A stretch of 57,361 nucleotides of DNA from Mesorhizobium sp. ES1-4 (GCF_020164745.1 NZ_JAIUGV010000026.1:1-57361); one strand, 5' to 3'; shown: positions 38,644-46,875, counted from the stretch's first letter. Numbers and translations: made by a program. The notes: generated by a model not told the origin, from the letters alone.

Positions 38644-39318
38644 ATGCACAGACACAATCATTCAGACCATCCTCATTTCGGTGAGCGCATGTTCATGCAC
38701 ATGGCCGGCAAATTTGGCGGCAGAGGTGGCAGCGGCTTCGGTCCGTTCGGGGGCAGGGGCGGCGGTGGCCGCGGTCCGGGCGACTTCTTCCGCGCCGGGC
38801 GCATGCTGGCCGACGGCGACCTCAAGCTGATCACGCTGTCGCTGCTGGCCGAGGCGCCGCGCCATGGCTACGACATCATCAAGGCCCTGGAAGAGCGCAC
38901 CAGCGGCATCTACAGCCCGAGCCCGGGCGTGGTCTACCCGACGCTGACCTTCCTGGAAGAGGCCGGCTATGCCGTGTCGTCGAGCGAAGGCAACAAGAAG
39001 GTGTTCTCGATCACCGAAGCCGGGCAGGCGCATCTTGCCGACAACCGCGAGATGATCGACGGCGTGCTCGAACATCTCGAACGCTTCGGCCGCAAGATGG
39101 AAAAGGCGCGCGACTGGTTCGGCTGGAACGACGATGGCGCCGACCGTCGCGGCGGCCGTGGCGGGCGCTCGGAAACGCGCGACGAATTCCGCGCCATCCG
39201 TCATCGCCTGCGCGCGGCACTGAGCGAGATCGTCGATGCTCCGGCCGAAAAGCAGGCCGAGGCGATCGCCATCCTCGAAGCCGCCGCCGAGGCGCTGGAA
39301 GCGCTGACACATCGCTGA
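38644..39318 (+). CDS. PadR-family regulator with His-rich N-terminus (YqjI-like)
   Basis: A 224-residue PadR-type winged-helix regulator. The HTH core starts at about residue 54 (MLADGDLKLITLSLLAEAPRHGYDIIKALEERTSGIYSPSPGVVYPTLTFLEEAGYAV), and a helical C-terminal dimer part follows. The N-terminus is His-rich (MHRHNHSDHPHFGE) and then Gly/Arg-rich (FGGRGGSGFGPFGGRGGGG), as in E. coli YqjI, a nickel/iron-sensing repressor. The start ATG 38644 is supported by GGAG at 38634-38637; the upstream frame is not conserved-looking. It is likely autoregulated at 38570-38619. Metal sensing is inferred. Confidence 0.85.
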   Translation: MHRHNHSDHPHFGERMFMHMAGKFGGRGGSGFGPFGGRGGGGRGPGDFFRAGRMLADGDLKLITLSLLAEAPRHGYDIIKALEERTSGIYSPSPGVVYPTLTFLEEAGYAVSSSEGNKKVFSITEAGQAHLADNREMIDGVLEHLERFGRKMEKARDWFGWNDDGADRRGGRGGRSETRDEFRAIRHRLRAALSEIVDAPAEKQAEAIAILEAAAEALEALTHR

Positions 39319-39360
39319 TCCCGCGATGCCGCCGTCCCTTGAGGCACTGATGCTCAACAG

Positions 39361-39386
39361 AAAAGCCCGGGGAGACCCGGGCTTTT
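39361..39386. terminator. Bidirectional terminator between PadR and YiaA genes
   Basis: AAAAGCCCGGG (39361-39371) pairs with CCCGGGCTTTT (39376-39386) around GAGA. The 11-bp perfect stem has T-runs on both strands and sits between convergent genes. Confidence 0.9.
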
Positions 39387-39406
39387 CTCGTCAAGCCATG
39401 CCGGCC

Positions 39407-39667
39407 TCATTCCTTGCCGACATATTCGCTGATCAGCTTTTCGTTGCGCGCCTTTTCGATCTTGGCGGTGGTCTCGGCGGAGATGCGCTCGTCGGTGCGG
39501 TACTTGACCAGGTTCACCAGGCTGCCGGTGAGCAACAGGATGCCCATCGCCCAATAGCCTTTGGTCGAGAGGTCGACCGGTGCGAGCCACAGCGACAGGC
39601 CGAGCATGGCGTAGGCGGCGCCGACCGAGATGGTGTTGAACATGATGTAGGTCTGATTGCCGTTCAT
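39407..39667 (-). CDS. YiaA/YiaB-family inner-membrane protein
   Basis: An 86-residue protein with two membrane segments (TYIMFNTISVGAAYAMLGLSLWLA and GYWAMGILLLTGSLVNLV), of the YiaA/YiaB domain family. A charged C-terminal tail (AKIEKARNEKLISEYVGKE) follows. The function of the family is unknown. It starts 67 bases downstream of the PspA-like stop on the same strand, so the two probably form an operon controlled from the TetR-type sites at 40437-40508. Confidence 0.83.
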   Translation of the reverse strand: MNGNQTYIMFNTISVGAAYAMLGLSLWLAPVDLSTKGYWAMGILLLTGSLVNLVKYRTDERISAETTAKIEKARNEKLISEYVGKE

Positions 39668-39734
39668 TGTCGTATTCCCTTTGGTCTGATGAAAACTGGG
39701 GTTGATGGCGTGGTGAAAGTCAGGCCGGAAATTT

Positions 39735-40412
39735 TCAGTTGGTGGTCCTGAGGCGCTCGAGCACATCCCTGGCGCGCACCTTCACCGCCCGGCCATGCCC
39801 GGCATCGGCAAGGCGGTCGCGAATTGCATCGTGACGCAGTTCGCCGTCGATCTCGTCGAGAATGCCGGCCTCCTCGAACGGGTGGCTGCCGGCCTTGATG
39901 CGAGCCAGGAGCTCCTCGGCCTCGTTGAGGCTTGCCGAATGGCCGATCGACCTGACAAGGCGCGACTGCGCCTTGCGCTCGGCATCGATGGCCCGGGCCG
40001 AGATCATGCCCTGGTTGAGGTCGATGATGCGGCGGTGTGCACGCTCCACCGAAACACGCATCCGCAAGATCTTTTCGCCGAGGCTTTGAACCGTGGCGCG
40101 GCGGACTTCGCGTTCGTTCTCCAGTTCGGCGATTGCCGTCGCACCGCTTTCGGCAAGCCCGCTGTCGCCGGCGGCAAGCGCGCTGACCGTGCGCGACTCC
40201 AGATCGGCGTGGCGGCGGTCGAGCTGGTCGAGGCCAGCCTGCTCGGCACGCTGGCGCACGATCAGTGAGGCAAGTGTCTGCTTGGCGGCGGCAAGTCCCG
40301 CCTCGGCATCGCGGATACGCTGGGCCAGAAGGTCGATGGCGAAGCGATCCTTAAGGCCGTCCTCGGCCCGTGCGCTGGCGCCGTCGAGCAATGTTCTGAT
40401 CAGGCTAAGCAT
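39735..40412 (-). CDS. PspA/IM30-family protein
   Basis: A 225-residue helical protein that looks like PspA/IM30 (Vipp1). It is dominated by a long coiled coil of heptads (AQRIRDAEAGLAAAKQTLASL, LDQLDRRHADLESRTVSA, GATAIAELENEREVRRATVQ), ending in RHDAIRDRLADAGHGRAVKVRARDVLERL. PspA binds membrane inner leaflets and helps keep the proton gradient under envelope stress. The start MLSLIRTLLDGASARAEDGL at 40412 fits. Operator triplets at 40437-40508 lie just upstream. No PspB, PspC or PspF is visible, so stress control is by the TetR gene instead. Confidence 0.82.
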   Translation of the reverse strand: MLSLIRTLLDGASARAEDGLKDRFAIDLLAQRIRDAEAGLAAAKQTLASLIVRQRAEQAGLDQLDRRHADLESRTVSALAAGDSGLAESGATAIAELENEREVRRATVQSLGEKILRMRVSVERAHRRIIDLNQGMISARAIDAERKAQSRLVRSIGHSASLNEAEELLARIKAGSHPFEEAGILDEIDGELRHDAIRDRLADAGHGRAVKVRARDVLERLRTTN

Positions 40413-40436
40413 GGTTCTTCTCCCTTCGAAGTTTCT

Positions 40437-40508
40437 GTGAACGATGTTCACGAAGCCAGCATAGCAGGAAATGAACATTGTTCAAGGGCAATTGTGAACG
40501 CTGTTCAC
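40437..40508. promoter_or_regulatory. Three TetR-type operators
   Basis: GTGAACGATGTTCAC (40437-40451), TGAACATTGTTCA (40472-40484) and GTGAACGCTGTTCAC (40494-40508) share one form, with arms TGAAC/GTTCA around 3 bases. They lie between the divergent PspA-like and TetR genes. Confidence 0.8.
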
Positions 40509-40588
40509 GATGCCCGGCATATGGTAAACGAAGCGGGCGTCAGGCTCGCAGGCCGTTTTGCAAGGTGCGTTGATTCAGAAGGAAAAGC

Positions 40589-41230
40589 ATGGCACTCGAC
40601 AAGGAAGAGACGGGCGAGCGGGTGCTGGCCATTGCCGAAGCGCTGCTCAACGAGGGCGGCATGGACAATCTGAAGGCCAGGACCATCGCCGAACAGGCGG
40701 GCATCTCGGTCGGCTCGGTCTACAATCTGTTTTCCGATCTCGACGGTGTCCACCGCGCCGTCAACATGCGGCTGCTCGACCGGCTCGGTGTCGCGGGGGC
40801 GGCGGCGATGGCGGATCTCGGCAGGCATGGCATCACCGATGTGCGCCAACGGCTGCTGGCATTGGCCGCCGCCTATGTGCGCTTCGTCGAGGCGCATCCC
40901 GGCAGCTGGCCGGCCCTGCTTGCCTTCAACAGGCGGCGTCCGGTGCTGACCGAGCCCGACGTCTACGAAGCGCGGCTCGACCAGCTGTTCGAGATCATCG
41001 CCAGCGTCCTTGCCGATGGCGACTTCGATCTCGACGAGGACATGCGCCGGATCGCCGCGCGCACCCTCTGGTCAAGCGTGCATGGCATCGTCACCAGCGG
41101 CTATGCGGCCAGATCCGTGCGCCGGCAGGCGGACGAGATCGACCAGCAGATCGCGCTCCTGGTCAACGTCTTCATCAGGGGGCTGGAACGCGGCGGCACA
41201 TTCGCGCATTCTGGACCGACAGCGTCGTGA
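40589..41230 (+). CDS. TetR-family regulator of the PspA/YiaA operon
   Basis: A 213-residue TetR-family regulator. The DNA-binding helices are near the N-terminus (GERVLAIAEALLNEGGMDNLKARTIAEQAGISVGSVYNLFSDLDGVHRAV, HTH at about residues 30-50). The ligand-binding C-terminal part is all-helical. Divergent transcription from the PspA-like gene and three copies of a TGAAC-N3-GTTCA palindrome between the two genes indicate that it represses itself and the PspA-YiaA operon. Its ligand is unknown, possibly a membrane-active compound. It precedes hlyU by 43 bases on the same strand. Confidence 0.87.
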   Translation: MALDKEETGERVLAIAEALLNEGGMDNLKARTIAEQAGISVGSVYNLFSDLDGVHRAVNMRLLDRLGVAGAAAMADLGRHGITDVRQRLLALAAAYVRFVEAHPGSWPALLAFNRRRPVLTEPDVYEARLDQLFEIIASVLADGDFDLDEDMRRIAARTLWSSVHGIVTSGYAARSVRRQADEIDQQIALLVNVFIRGLERGGTFAHSGPTAS

Positions 41231-41273
41231 ATCGCAGGGAAGGCGATCACCGGCGACAAGGAGATTTTGAGCG

Positions 41274-41570
41274 ATGTCTTTTCTGAAACGTCTTTTCGGT
41301 GGTGGCGGCGGCGGCGAAGCGGCCGAGCCTGGAAGCGCGGCGCCCGCCAAGCAGGTCGAGCACAAGGGTTTCACCATCAGCGCCACGCCCTACAAGACCG
41401 ACGGCCAGTACCAGACCTGCGGCGTCGTCTCCAAGGAGATCGATGGCGTGGTGAAGGAGCACAAGTTCATCCGCGCCGACCGTTTCGCCGGGCTGGACGA
41501 CGCCGTCGACATCTCGATCAAGAAAGGCATCCAGCTGGTGGATGAACAGGGCGAGCGGATTTTCGGGTAG
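41274..41570 (+). CDS. HlyU-family protein
   Basis: A 98-residue protein of the HlyU family (MSFLKRLFGGGGGGEAAEPG at the start; KGFTISATPYKTDGQYQTCGVVSKEI in the middle). The name comes from the Vibrio regulator, but this group has no demonstrated DNA-binding domain. It follows the TetR gene in the same direction. Its last 106 bases, 41466-41571, are repeated at 42556-42661 with six mismatches. The copy lies beyond a gene inserted on the other strand. The real 3' end may be either copy. Confidence 0.87.
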   Translation: MSFLKRLFGGGGGGEAAEPGSAAPAKQVEHKGFTISATPYKTDGQYQTCGVVSKEIDGVVKEHKFIRADRFAGLDDAVDISIKKGIQLVDEQGERIFG

Positions 41571-41571
41571 G
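41466..41571 (+). repeat. HlyU 3'-end direct repeat, copy 1
   Basis: This 106-base stretch ends hlyU. It matches 42556-42661 with six differences, at an offset of 1090 bases. The pair flanks a roughly 985-base insert carrying one gene. Confidence 0.9.
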
Positions 41572-41590
41572 GCAGCAGACGTGCAACACG

Positions 41591-42481
41591 TTACTGAAGT
41601 AAATGGTTTAGTTCATCCTGCGTTGGAATGGCCACTGGCACAGGAGCAGTCGCCGGCATGGAAGTAGCCGGGTGCGTGGCATCGGTTCCATCGGTGACAT
41701 AGCCCGGTTCTTCGGAGTATGAATAGACTTTCGTTATGATGCCTGACTTGAGCGCCTCAGCGCTCCAAACGTGATAGAGACCTTGCGGCGTTGCCAGACC
41801 CATCATCGCGAATACATCGGCGCTGTTGACACCCATCTCGTCAAAATAGTCGAATAGCAACTGCTTAAGGGCGGGATCGGGCACGGTCGAAATTTCGTCC
41901 AAGTCTCTTCTGCCGTTGTGCATACGCGGTTTCTTCCGACCGTTCGTTATCTGATGGACGGCGATGGAGGCGGTGGCAGCCGCAGTGCGGACCTTGCCTC
42001 CAGCCAAGGCCCACGGGCAAGCCGAGAAACAGTATGCCCCGCCAGAATGAACTTCCCCTTCCGACCAGCCGTTCTTGACTATCTTTTCCGGGCAGCGCGG
42101 CACCTGCATCGGGCAACCGTTCAACTGCGTTCTGCCCACCGCGGTCTCGAGGCCGGCAGCCCGGATCATGCGTCCCATCCAAAGCGCCGCATCCACGTTT
42201 CCCCCGCCAGACTGAAAGACGATGGGAAGCCTTTTTCCCTTCAGTTTTCGCAGAAAAGTCTCAAATCGTCCGGCTGTGTCGGGTTTAATCGTGCCCTCGG
42301 CGGATATCCATTGGATGCAGCTTACATTGCAATCGCCGTTCCGAACCAACATGAAATTCATGGGCCATTCTCCGGGCGCTTTCTGCTTTGTGGCGCCCGA
42401 CGAAGTACCAACAAGCGTCGTCGCGAGGAAACCTGCGACGATCAAGCGAAAGACTGCTCGCAAGCTGATGCGAATTACCAT
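41591..42481 (-). CDS. COG3904-like secreted protein inserted behind hlyU
   Basis: A 296-residue exported protein. The N-terminus is hydrophobic (ISLRAVFRLIVAGFLATTLV). The body has a ClpP/crotonase-like look (LPIVFQSGGGNVDAALWMGRMIRAAGLETAVG, then HSGGAYCFSACPWALAGGKVR) with paired cysteines (NGCPMQVPRC, CFSAC), as in the COG3904 group of predicted periplasmic proteins. The start MVIRISLRAV at 42481 is taken over an upstream in-frame ATG at 42499. It lies antisense to hlyU between two copies of its 3' end. The GC appears lower than that of neighbours. The reaction is unknown. Confidence 0.65.
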   Translation of the reverse strand: MVIRISLRAVFRLIVAGFLATTLVGTSSGATKQKAPGEWPMNFMLVRNGDCNVSCIQWISAEGTIKPDTAGRFETFLRKLKGKRLPIVFQSGGGNVDAALWMGRMIRAAGLETAVGRTQLNGCPMQVPRCPEKIVKNGWSEGEVHSGGAYCFSACPWALAGGKVRTAAATASIAVHQITNGRKKPRMHNGRRDLDEISTVPDPALKQLLFDYFDEMGVNSADVFAMMGLATPQGLYHVWSAEALKSGIITKVYSYSEEPGYVTDGTDATHPATSMPATAPVPVAIPTQDELNHLLQ

Positions 42482-42555
42482 GATGGAAAAACCCCACAAA
42501 TACTCCGGTTCGGTAACTCGTGCCCCAGCAGCAAAGTCGCCGCGTCGATAGCCGA

Positions 42556-42661
42556 TTCCTCCGCGCCGACCGCTTCGCCGGGCTGGACGACGCCGTCGAC
42601 ATCTCGATCAAGAAGGGCATCCAGCTGGTGGGTGAACAGGGCGAGCGGATATTGGGGTAGG
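42556..42661 (+). repeat. HlyU 3'-end direct repeat, copy 2
   Basis: This stretch matches 41466-41571 with six mismatches in 106 bases, and keeps the reading frame and stop codon (TAG 42658-42660). It is followed by a perfect 10-bp hairpin (GCGCTCGAGG / CCTCGAGCGC, 42682-42707), which is a likely original terminator of hlyU. Confidence 0.9.
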
Positions 42662-42681
42662 AGCCCTGAGGAGCGTCGATT

Positions 42682-42707
42682 GCGCTCGAGGGGCAAACCT
42701 CGAGCGC
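42682..42707. terminator. Hairpin between hlyU copy 2 and the methyltransferase
   Basis: GCGCTCGAGG (42682-42691) pairs with CCTCGAGCGC (42698-42707), a perfect 10-bp stem with a 6-base loop. No T-run. Confidence 0.55.
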
Positions 42708-42761
42708 TCCGGTCGAAGCGTTCGAGGTCCTACGTCAGCCGGTGTGCCATCCAGCCCGGTG

Positions 42762-43796
42762 TTATCCGCGCTTCTTGATGACGCCGTAGAGCACGTTGCG
42801 GTTTTCGCCGAAGTACACCTGCGCCTCGACGGTGTTGCGGTCGACGCTGGCATTGATGATGTTCCACATGTCGACCTCCGACCGCAGCAGCAGCACCCAG
42901 TCCATGAACGTTTCCCGGTAGCCGGCGTCAGGCGTGCCCTCGGCGTAGTTGGCGAACAGGAACGTGCCGTTCGGCTTCAGCATTTGCAGGCAGGTCTTGG
43001 TGAGCTTCACCGCGACGTTGTGCTGGAGGTAGTCGTAAAGGCCGGAGGCATAGATGAGATCGAACTTGCCCAGTCTGTGGCCCCTGGTGAGCACGGTCCG
43101 TACCGAGCCGTCAATGGCCTCGACCGCGGTGCCCTGGAAGTCGCGCGCGATCAGTCCGACGCTCTGGGGATCCTGGTCGAGCGCGACCCAGCGCTTGAGA
43201 CCGCCCTCGGCCAATGCGGCCGAACGGTTCGCTTCGCGCAGATGGCCGGCCGCGATAGCCAGGACTTCGGTTTCCGGTCCATTGTTAGCAGCGGTCTCAT
43301 CGACATAGCGGGTCAAAAGATCGCGGCGCTCTCGGGCCGCGACGCATGAGGGAACGTTCTGGGTATGGGTGTAAAGCGCCTTGCCGACCTCCGAGGCGTT
43401 CGCCACGCTCTCGGCCACGTGAGGGTCGCAGTAGATGTAGTCGAGCAGCTGCGCGTCGCCGGAATACCCCCTGGGCTTGGTGAATGACCAATGCGTCAGC
43501 GGATCCTCGAGAAAGTACTTCTGGATAGGGTGGTTCTGCGCCAGCGGTATCAAGGCTTGCCACACGTCGGGATGGACCTTGGCACGCAGCGCGTTGAGAA
43601 GCGACAGCAGGCGGCGAACGATCTCAGCTGGAAATTTCTGCTGCTCGATCTGTTGCTGTGTCGTGTGGAGGATGAGCGCAAGCTCCGCGCGAGCGGTCTC
43701 GAGCCCTTCGCCATGATGCTCGGGCCTTCCTCGACGGAGACCTCCCGCGATTGCCTCTGCGGTAATCAAACTCTGGCCATCAAACACAGTTTGCAC
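42762..43796 (-). CDS. Class I SAM-dependent methyltransferase
   Basis: A 344-residue protein. The N-terminal helical part (TARAELALILHTTQQQIEQQ) precedes HWSFTKPRGYSGDAQLLDYIYCD, then a SAM-binding core (VLAIAAGHLREANRS, ALDQDPQSVGL, DLIYASGLYDYL). The KPRGYSGDA pattern occurs in proteins often annotated as involved in 3-hydroxypalmitate methyl-ester (quorum signal) biosynthesis (PhcB-like). That is by resemblance only. The start is GTG 43796. It is divergent from a GGDEF-EAL protein, with AGTTAAC direct repeats (43810-43827) between the genes, which suggests a shared signalling role. Confidence 0.72.
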   Translation of the reverse strand: MQTVFDGQSLITAEAIAGGLRRGRPEHHGEGLETARAELALILHTTQQQIEQQKFPAEIVRRLLSLLNALRAKVHPDVWQALIPLAQNHPIQKYFLEDPLTHWSFTKPRGYSGDAQLLDYIYCDPHVAESVANASEVGKALYTHTQNVPSCVAARERRDLLTRYVDETAANNGPETEVLAIAAGHLREANRSAALAEGGLKRWVALDQDPQSVGLIARDFQGTAVEAIDGSVRTVLTRGHRLGKFDLIYASGLYDYLQHNVAVKLTKTCLQMLKPNGTFLFANYAEGTPDAGYRETFMDWVLLLRSEVDMWNIINASVDRNTVEAQVYFGENRNVLYGVIKKRG

Positions 43797-43809
43797 ACCA
43801 ACGCTCCAT

Positions 43810-43827
43810 AGTTAACAGTCAGTTAAC
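43810..43827. promoter_or_regulatory. AGTTAAC repeat near the methyltransferase start
   Basis: AGTTAAC occurs at 43810-43816 and 43821-43827, as two 11-base-spaced direct repeats; each GTTAAC is itself a palindrome. It lies 14 bases upstream of the methyltransferase GTG. Confidence 0.5.
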
Positions 43828-43913
43828 TTATTACCTAGAATACTTCGTTTGCCAATGTCGGTGCGCGGGCATTTTACCGATATGATTAATTTCTCGCTAA
43901 CCATGCCAATTCT

Positions 43914-46088
43914 TTGGAGTTTTTAAGGAAGCGATTCCGGGTTCGAGTTAACGGAAACTTGTCCTGCATCATTGCATTTGATCACGCGGCAAACGTGTCG
44001 TGCTCAAGGAGTCGGTCTGCGTTGGGGGCGGAAGCTGGAAAAGAGTTCGGAACGCGAAATCCCCGTCATCCGGGATTTGTCGCGAACGAGCGCGTCTCAT
44101 CCAGAGTAACCGATGCTGTGGATGCGGAGCCACATGATCCGCGCCAGCAATTGGGGGCGGCCGAACTTCGCATCCTCTACAGGACTGAAGCCCAGGCGAA
44201 GCGAAGGAAGGAAGCCAGGCCAGGCCTTTGGATCGCCGTCCTCATCTATGTCTTGTTTTCGGTGTCGGATTTGCTGCTGATACCGGATGTGGCCGCCCTT
44301 ACGATCACGGCCCGCTTCGCGGTCGGGCTTACCGCACTGTTGATCCTTGAAGCGCAGCTGCGCCGGGGAGCCGCCACGGAGTGGCTTGACGTAACCTGCG
44401 CAGCGGCCATCATCTTTGGTTATATCGGCTGGCTTTACCCCGCCTCCATGGGCGCCAACAAGGAAAGCGTCGCCTATTATATGGTCTTCGGCACCATTTT
44501 CATGATGAGTGCCAATCTTTTCTTCACGTTCCGCTTCAAGGTTTCGATCATCACATCGACGATAATTCTGTGCATCTTGTACGTGGTGAACTACTTTTTA
44601 CCCGCATCGCTGACCTACAAGATGGTATTTGGCACTTTTTACGTTTCGTGCTTCACGTTCACATCCTATGTGAACTGGAAGCTGAACGAAGAGCGCTACA
44701 ACGTCTTCCTGAATGCGCTGGAGGCCAAGATCCAGCACAATGAGGCCACCGAGCGCGGCAAGGCGCTGCTCAGGCTGTCGCGGACGGACCCGCTGACAGG
44801 TCTGGAGAACCGGCGGGCGATCGACGAGAAACTGCGCGACTACTGGAATGACTGGCAAAAACTCGGCCACGGTTTTGCGGCGATCCTCATCGACGTCGAC
44901 TTCTTCAAGAAATTCAACGACTGCTACGGCCATCAGGAAGGCGACCGTTGCCTGATCCAGGTCGCCAATGCGCTCAGCGAACTGATCAAGCACTATGACG
45001 GCTCCATCGGCCGCTATGGCGGTGAGGAATTCATCGTCCTGGCCCGCATGGGCAGGAAAGGCCAGGTCGCGGATCTCGCGGAAGCCATTTGCCGCACCGT
45101 CGAGAATCTGGCGATCGCGCACGAGCTGCGGCGCGATGGCATCTCGATCGTGACGGCGAGCGTGGGCGCGGCATTCACCAGGAAGCAGACCGCCGCCAAG
45201 CTGGAGAAGATCATCCACGAGGCCGATCGTGCGCTCTATCTGGCAAAAGCCGGCGGCCGAAACTGTGCCCGGCTGTTCGATCCGACCGATCCCCAGAGCA
45301 GCGACGAGAGCGAGAACCTCGCGGCTTTGCTGAAGATCGCGATCGGCCAGGATCTGGTTTCGCTCGTCTATCAGCCCATCCAGGACGTCGCATCAGGCAG
45401 GGTCGAGGCCGTGGAGGCGCTGATGCGCCTCAAGATGCTGGACGGCACCCTGGTTCCGCCGAGCCTGTTCATTCCCGTCGCGGAGCGAACCGGCGCCATC
45501 CTCGCGCTCGGGCGTTGGGCAATAAGAACCGTGTGCGCCGAGCTCCTGGCGCAGGATCACGTGCGGGTGGTCAGCGTCAACGTCTCGCCGATCCAGCTCA
45601 AGACCCCCGGCTTCGCGACATCGGTCGCGACCATTCTGGGCGAGACCGGCGTGACCGGCAACAGGCTGGCCTTCGAGATCACCGAGGGGCTGGAGATGGA
45701 GATGCACTCCGACATCCTGCGCTGCATCAGCGACCTTAAGCTGCTCGGGATCCGGATATGGCTCGATGATTTCGGCACGGGTTTCGCCGGCCTTTCATGG
45801 CTTCGTCTCATCGATTTCGATACGGTCAAGATCGACCGCTCGTTTCTCCACGACTGCGGTACCCCCAAGGGCATGGCGATGCTGCAGGACATCATTGCGC
45901 TGGTCAGGAATCGCGGCCACAAAATCCTGGTCGAAGGGGTGGAGACCGAAGAGCAGATGCTCCTCATGCGCCAATTCGGCATCGACCTGGTCCAGGGCTT
46001 CCATGTCGGCCGCCCGGCGCCGGCCCTGAATTTCCAGGCCAAACGGACCATTCAAAAGCAGTCGCTGACAGTCCTCAAGTCGGCGTGA
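43914..46088 (+). CDS. Membrane GGDEF-EAL cyclic-di-GMP enzyme
   Basis: A protein of up to 724 residues that makes and breaks cyclic-di-GMP. About six membrane segments lie between residues 105 and 250, then a coiled stretch. The GGDEF domain follows with the intact GGEEF motif (about 369-373) and no visible RxxD inhibition site. The EAL domain has EALMR (about 501-505), NVSPIQL, FEITEG, LDDFGTGF, VKIDRSF and VEGVET, so both domains look catalytically competent. The start is uncertain: TTG 43914 opens the frame, and GTG 44118 is the next reasonable choice. It is divergent from a methyltransferase. Confidence 0.88.
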   Translation: MEFLRKRFRVRVNGNLSCIIAFDHAANVSCSRSRSALGAEAGKEFGTRNPRHPGFVANERVSSRVTDAVDAEPHDPRQQLGAAELRILYRTEAQAKRRKEARPGLWIAVLIYVLFSVSDLLLIPDVAALTITARFAVGLTALLILEAQLRRGAATEWLDVTCAAAIIFGYIGWLYPASMGANKESVAYYMVFGTIFMMSANLFFTFRFKVSIITSTIILCILYVVNYFLPASLTYKMVFGTFYVSCFTFTSYVNWKLNEERYNVFLNALEAKIQHNEATERGKALLRLSRTDPLTGLENRRAIDEKLRDYWNDWQKLGHGFAAILIDVDFFKKFNDCYGHQEGDRCLIQVANALSELIKHYDGSIGRYGGEEFIVLARMGRKGQVADLAEAICRTVENLAIAHELRRDGISIVTASVGAAFTRKQTAAKLEKIIHEADRALYLAKAGGRNCARLFDPTDPQSSDESENLAALLKIAIGQDLVSLVYQPIQDVASGRVEAVEALMRLKMLDGTLVPPSLFIPVAERTGAILALGRWAIRTVCAELLAQDHVRVVSVNVSPIQLKTPGFATSVATILGETGVTGNRLAFEITEGLEMEMHSDILRCISDLKLLGIRIWLDDFGTGFAGLSWLRLIDFDTVKIDRSFLHDCGTPKGMAMLQDIIALVRNRGHKILVEGVETEEQMLLMRQFGIDLVQGFHVGRPAPALNFQAKRTIQKQSLTVLKSA

Positions 46089-46244
46089 CGGGGCAGGCGG
46101 CGGCTCGACCGGCGACCGGCCCGTCGATTGTGGCGCAGCGCACGGGTAGCGGTCGCGCGACAGCCGGTTCCCGAATGCACGCCCTCTGGATCCGGTTTTC
46201 GACCCTGCTTGTGGGAGCCTGGCCGCCGCGTTCCTGGACCGCTC

Positions 46245-46703
46245 CTAGATCGGCAGTTCCGATGTGTATTTGATCGTCTGGCTCGGCACGTCGGTCTTGA
46301 CGTTCTGCACGCCCTTGATGCGGCTGAGATGTTCCGACTGGAAGCGGCGGTAGTCGTCGATGCCGGCGGCCACGACACGCACCATGGCGTCGCAGTCGCC
46401 GAGCATGAGATAGCACTCCATCACTTGCGGCAGCTTGGCCACCTCGGTGGCGAAATGTTCGATCGTGTCCTCGTCCTGCGCCTTCAGCCAGATGCGGGTG
46501 AAGAAGGTGAGGCCCTTGCCGATGCTGGCCGGATTGAGCACGGCGACATAGCGGTCGATGATGCCGGCTTCTTCCAGGAGCTTGACGCGCCGCAGGCAAG
46601 GCGATGGCGACAGGCCGACCTCATTGGCCAAATCATTGTTGGCCATGCGGCCGTCGCGTTGCAACGCCCGCAGGATGCGCTTGTCGATCTCGTCGAGCTT
46701 CAT
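46245..46703 (-). CDS. Lrp/AsnC-family regulator
   Basis: A 152-residue Lrp/AsnC regulator. The HTH comes first (MKLDEIDKRILRALQRDGRM, ANEVGLSPSPCLRRVKLLEEAGII), then a RAM ligand domain (about 65-150; LPQVMECYLMLGDCDAMVRV). The start MKLDEIDKR at 46703 is chosen because the in-frame ATG at 46739 would fall inside the operator palindrome 46727-46741; ATG 46718 is possible too. It is divergent from azlC and is the expected amino-acid-sensing regulator of that branched-chain amino-acid exporter. Confidence 0.88.
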   Translation of the reverse strand: MKLDEIDKRILRALQRDGRMANNDLANEVGLSPSPCLRRVKLLEEAGIIDRYVAVLNPASIGKGLTFFTRIWLKAQDEDTIEHFATEVAKLPQVMECYLMLGDCDAMVRVVAAGIDDYRRFQSEHLSRIKGVQNVKTDVPSQTIKYTSELPI

Positions 46704-46726
46704 GGTGTTGGATTCCATTTTTCTGG

Positions 46727-46741
46727 CAATGTCTGACATTG
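46727..46741. promoter_or_regulatory. Lrp-type operator palindrome
   Basis: CAATGTCTGACATTG is a perfect palindrome around the central CTG. It sits between the Lrp and azlC genes, 24 bases upstream of the Lrp start. Confidence 0.6.
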
Positions 46742-46875
46742 AATGCCAAAATTTCTCGAAGAACAACTGTCTTCGCAACCAAATTGCGAAGACTTGTGGG
46801 TATGTTTGCCGTCGACATCACAAGATTTCAAACCTAACCGGAAGCGGCAGCCCGCAAAGCCGCCGATGGAAAAGC

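Noticed and set aside
43935..43955. GGGTTCGAGTT resembling a tRNA T-loop
   Set aside because: No cloverleaf arms fit around it.
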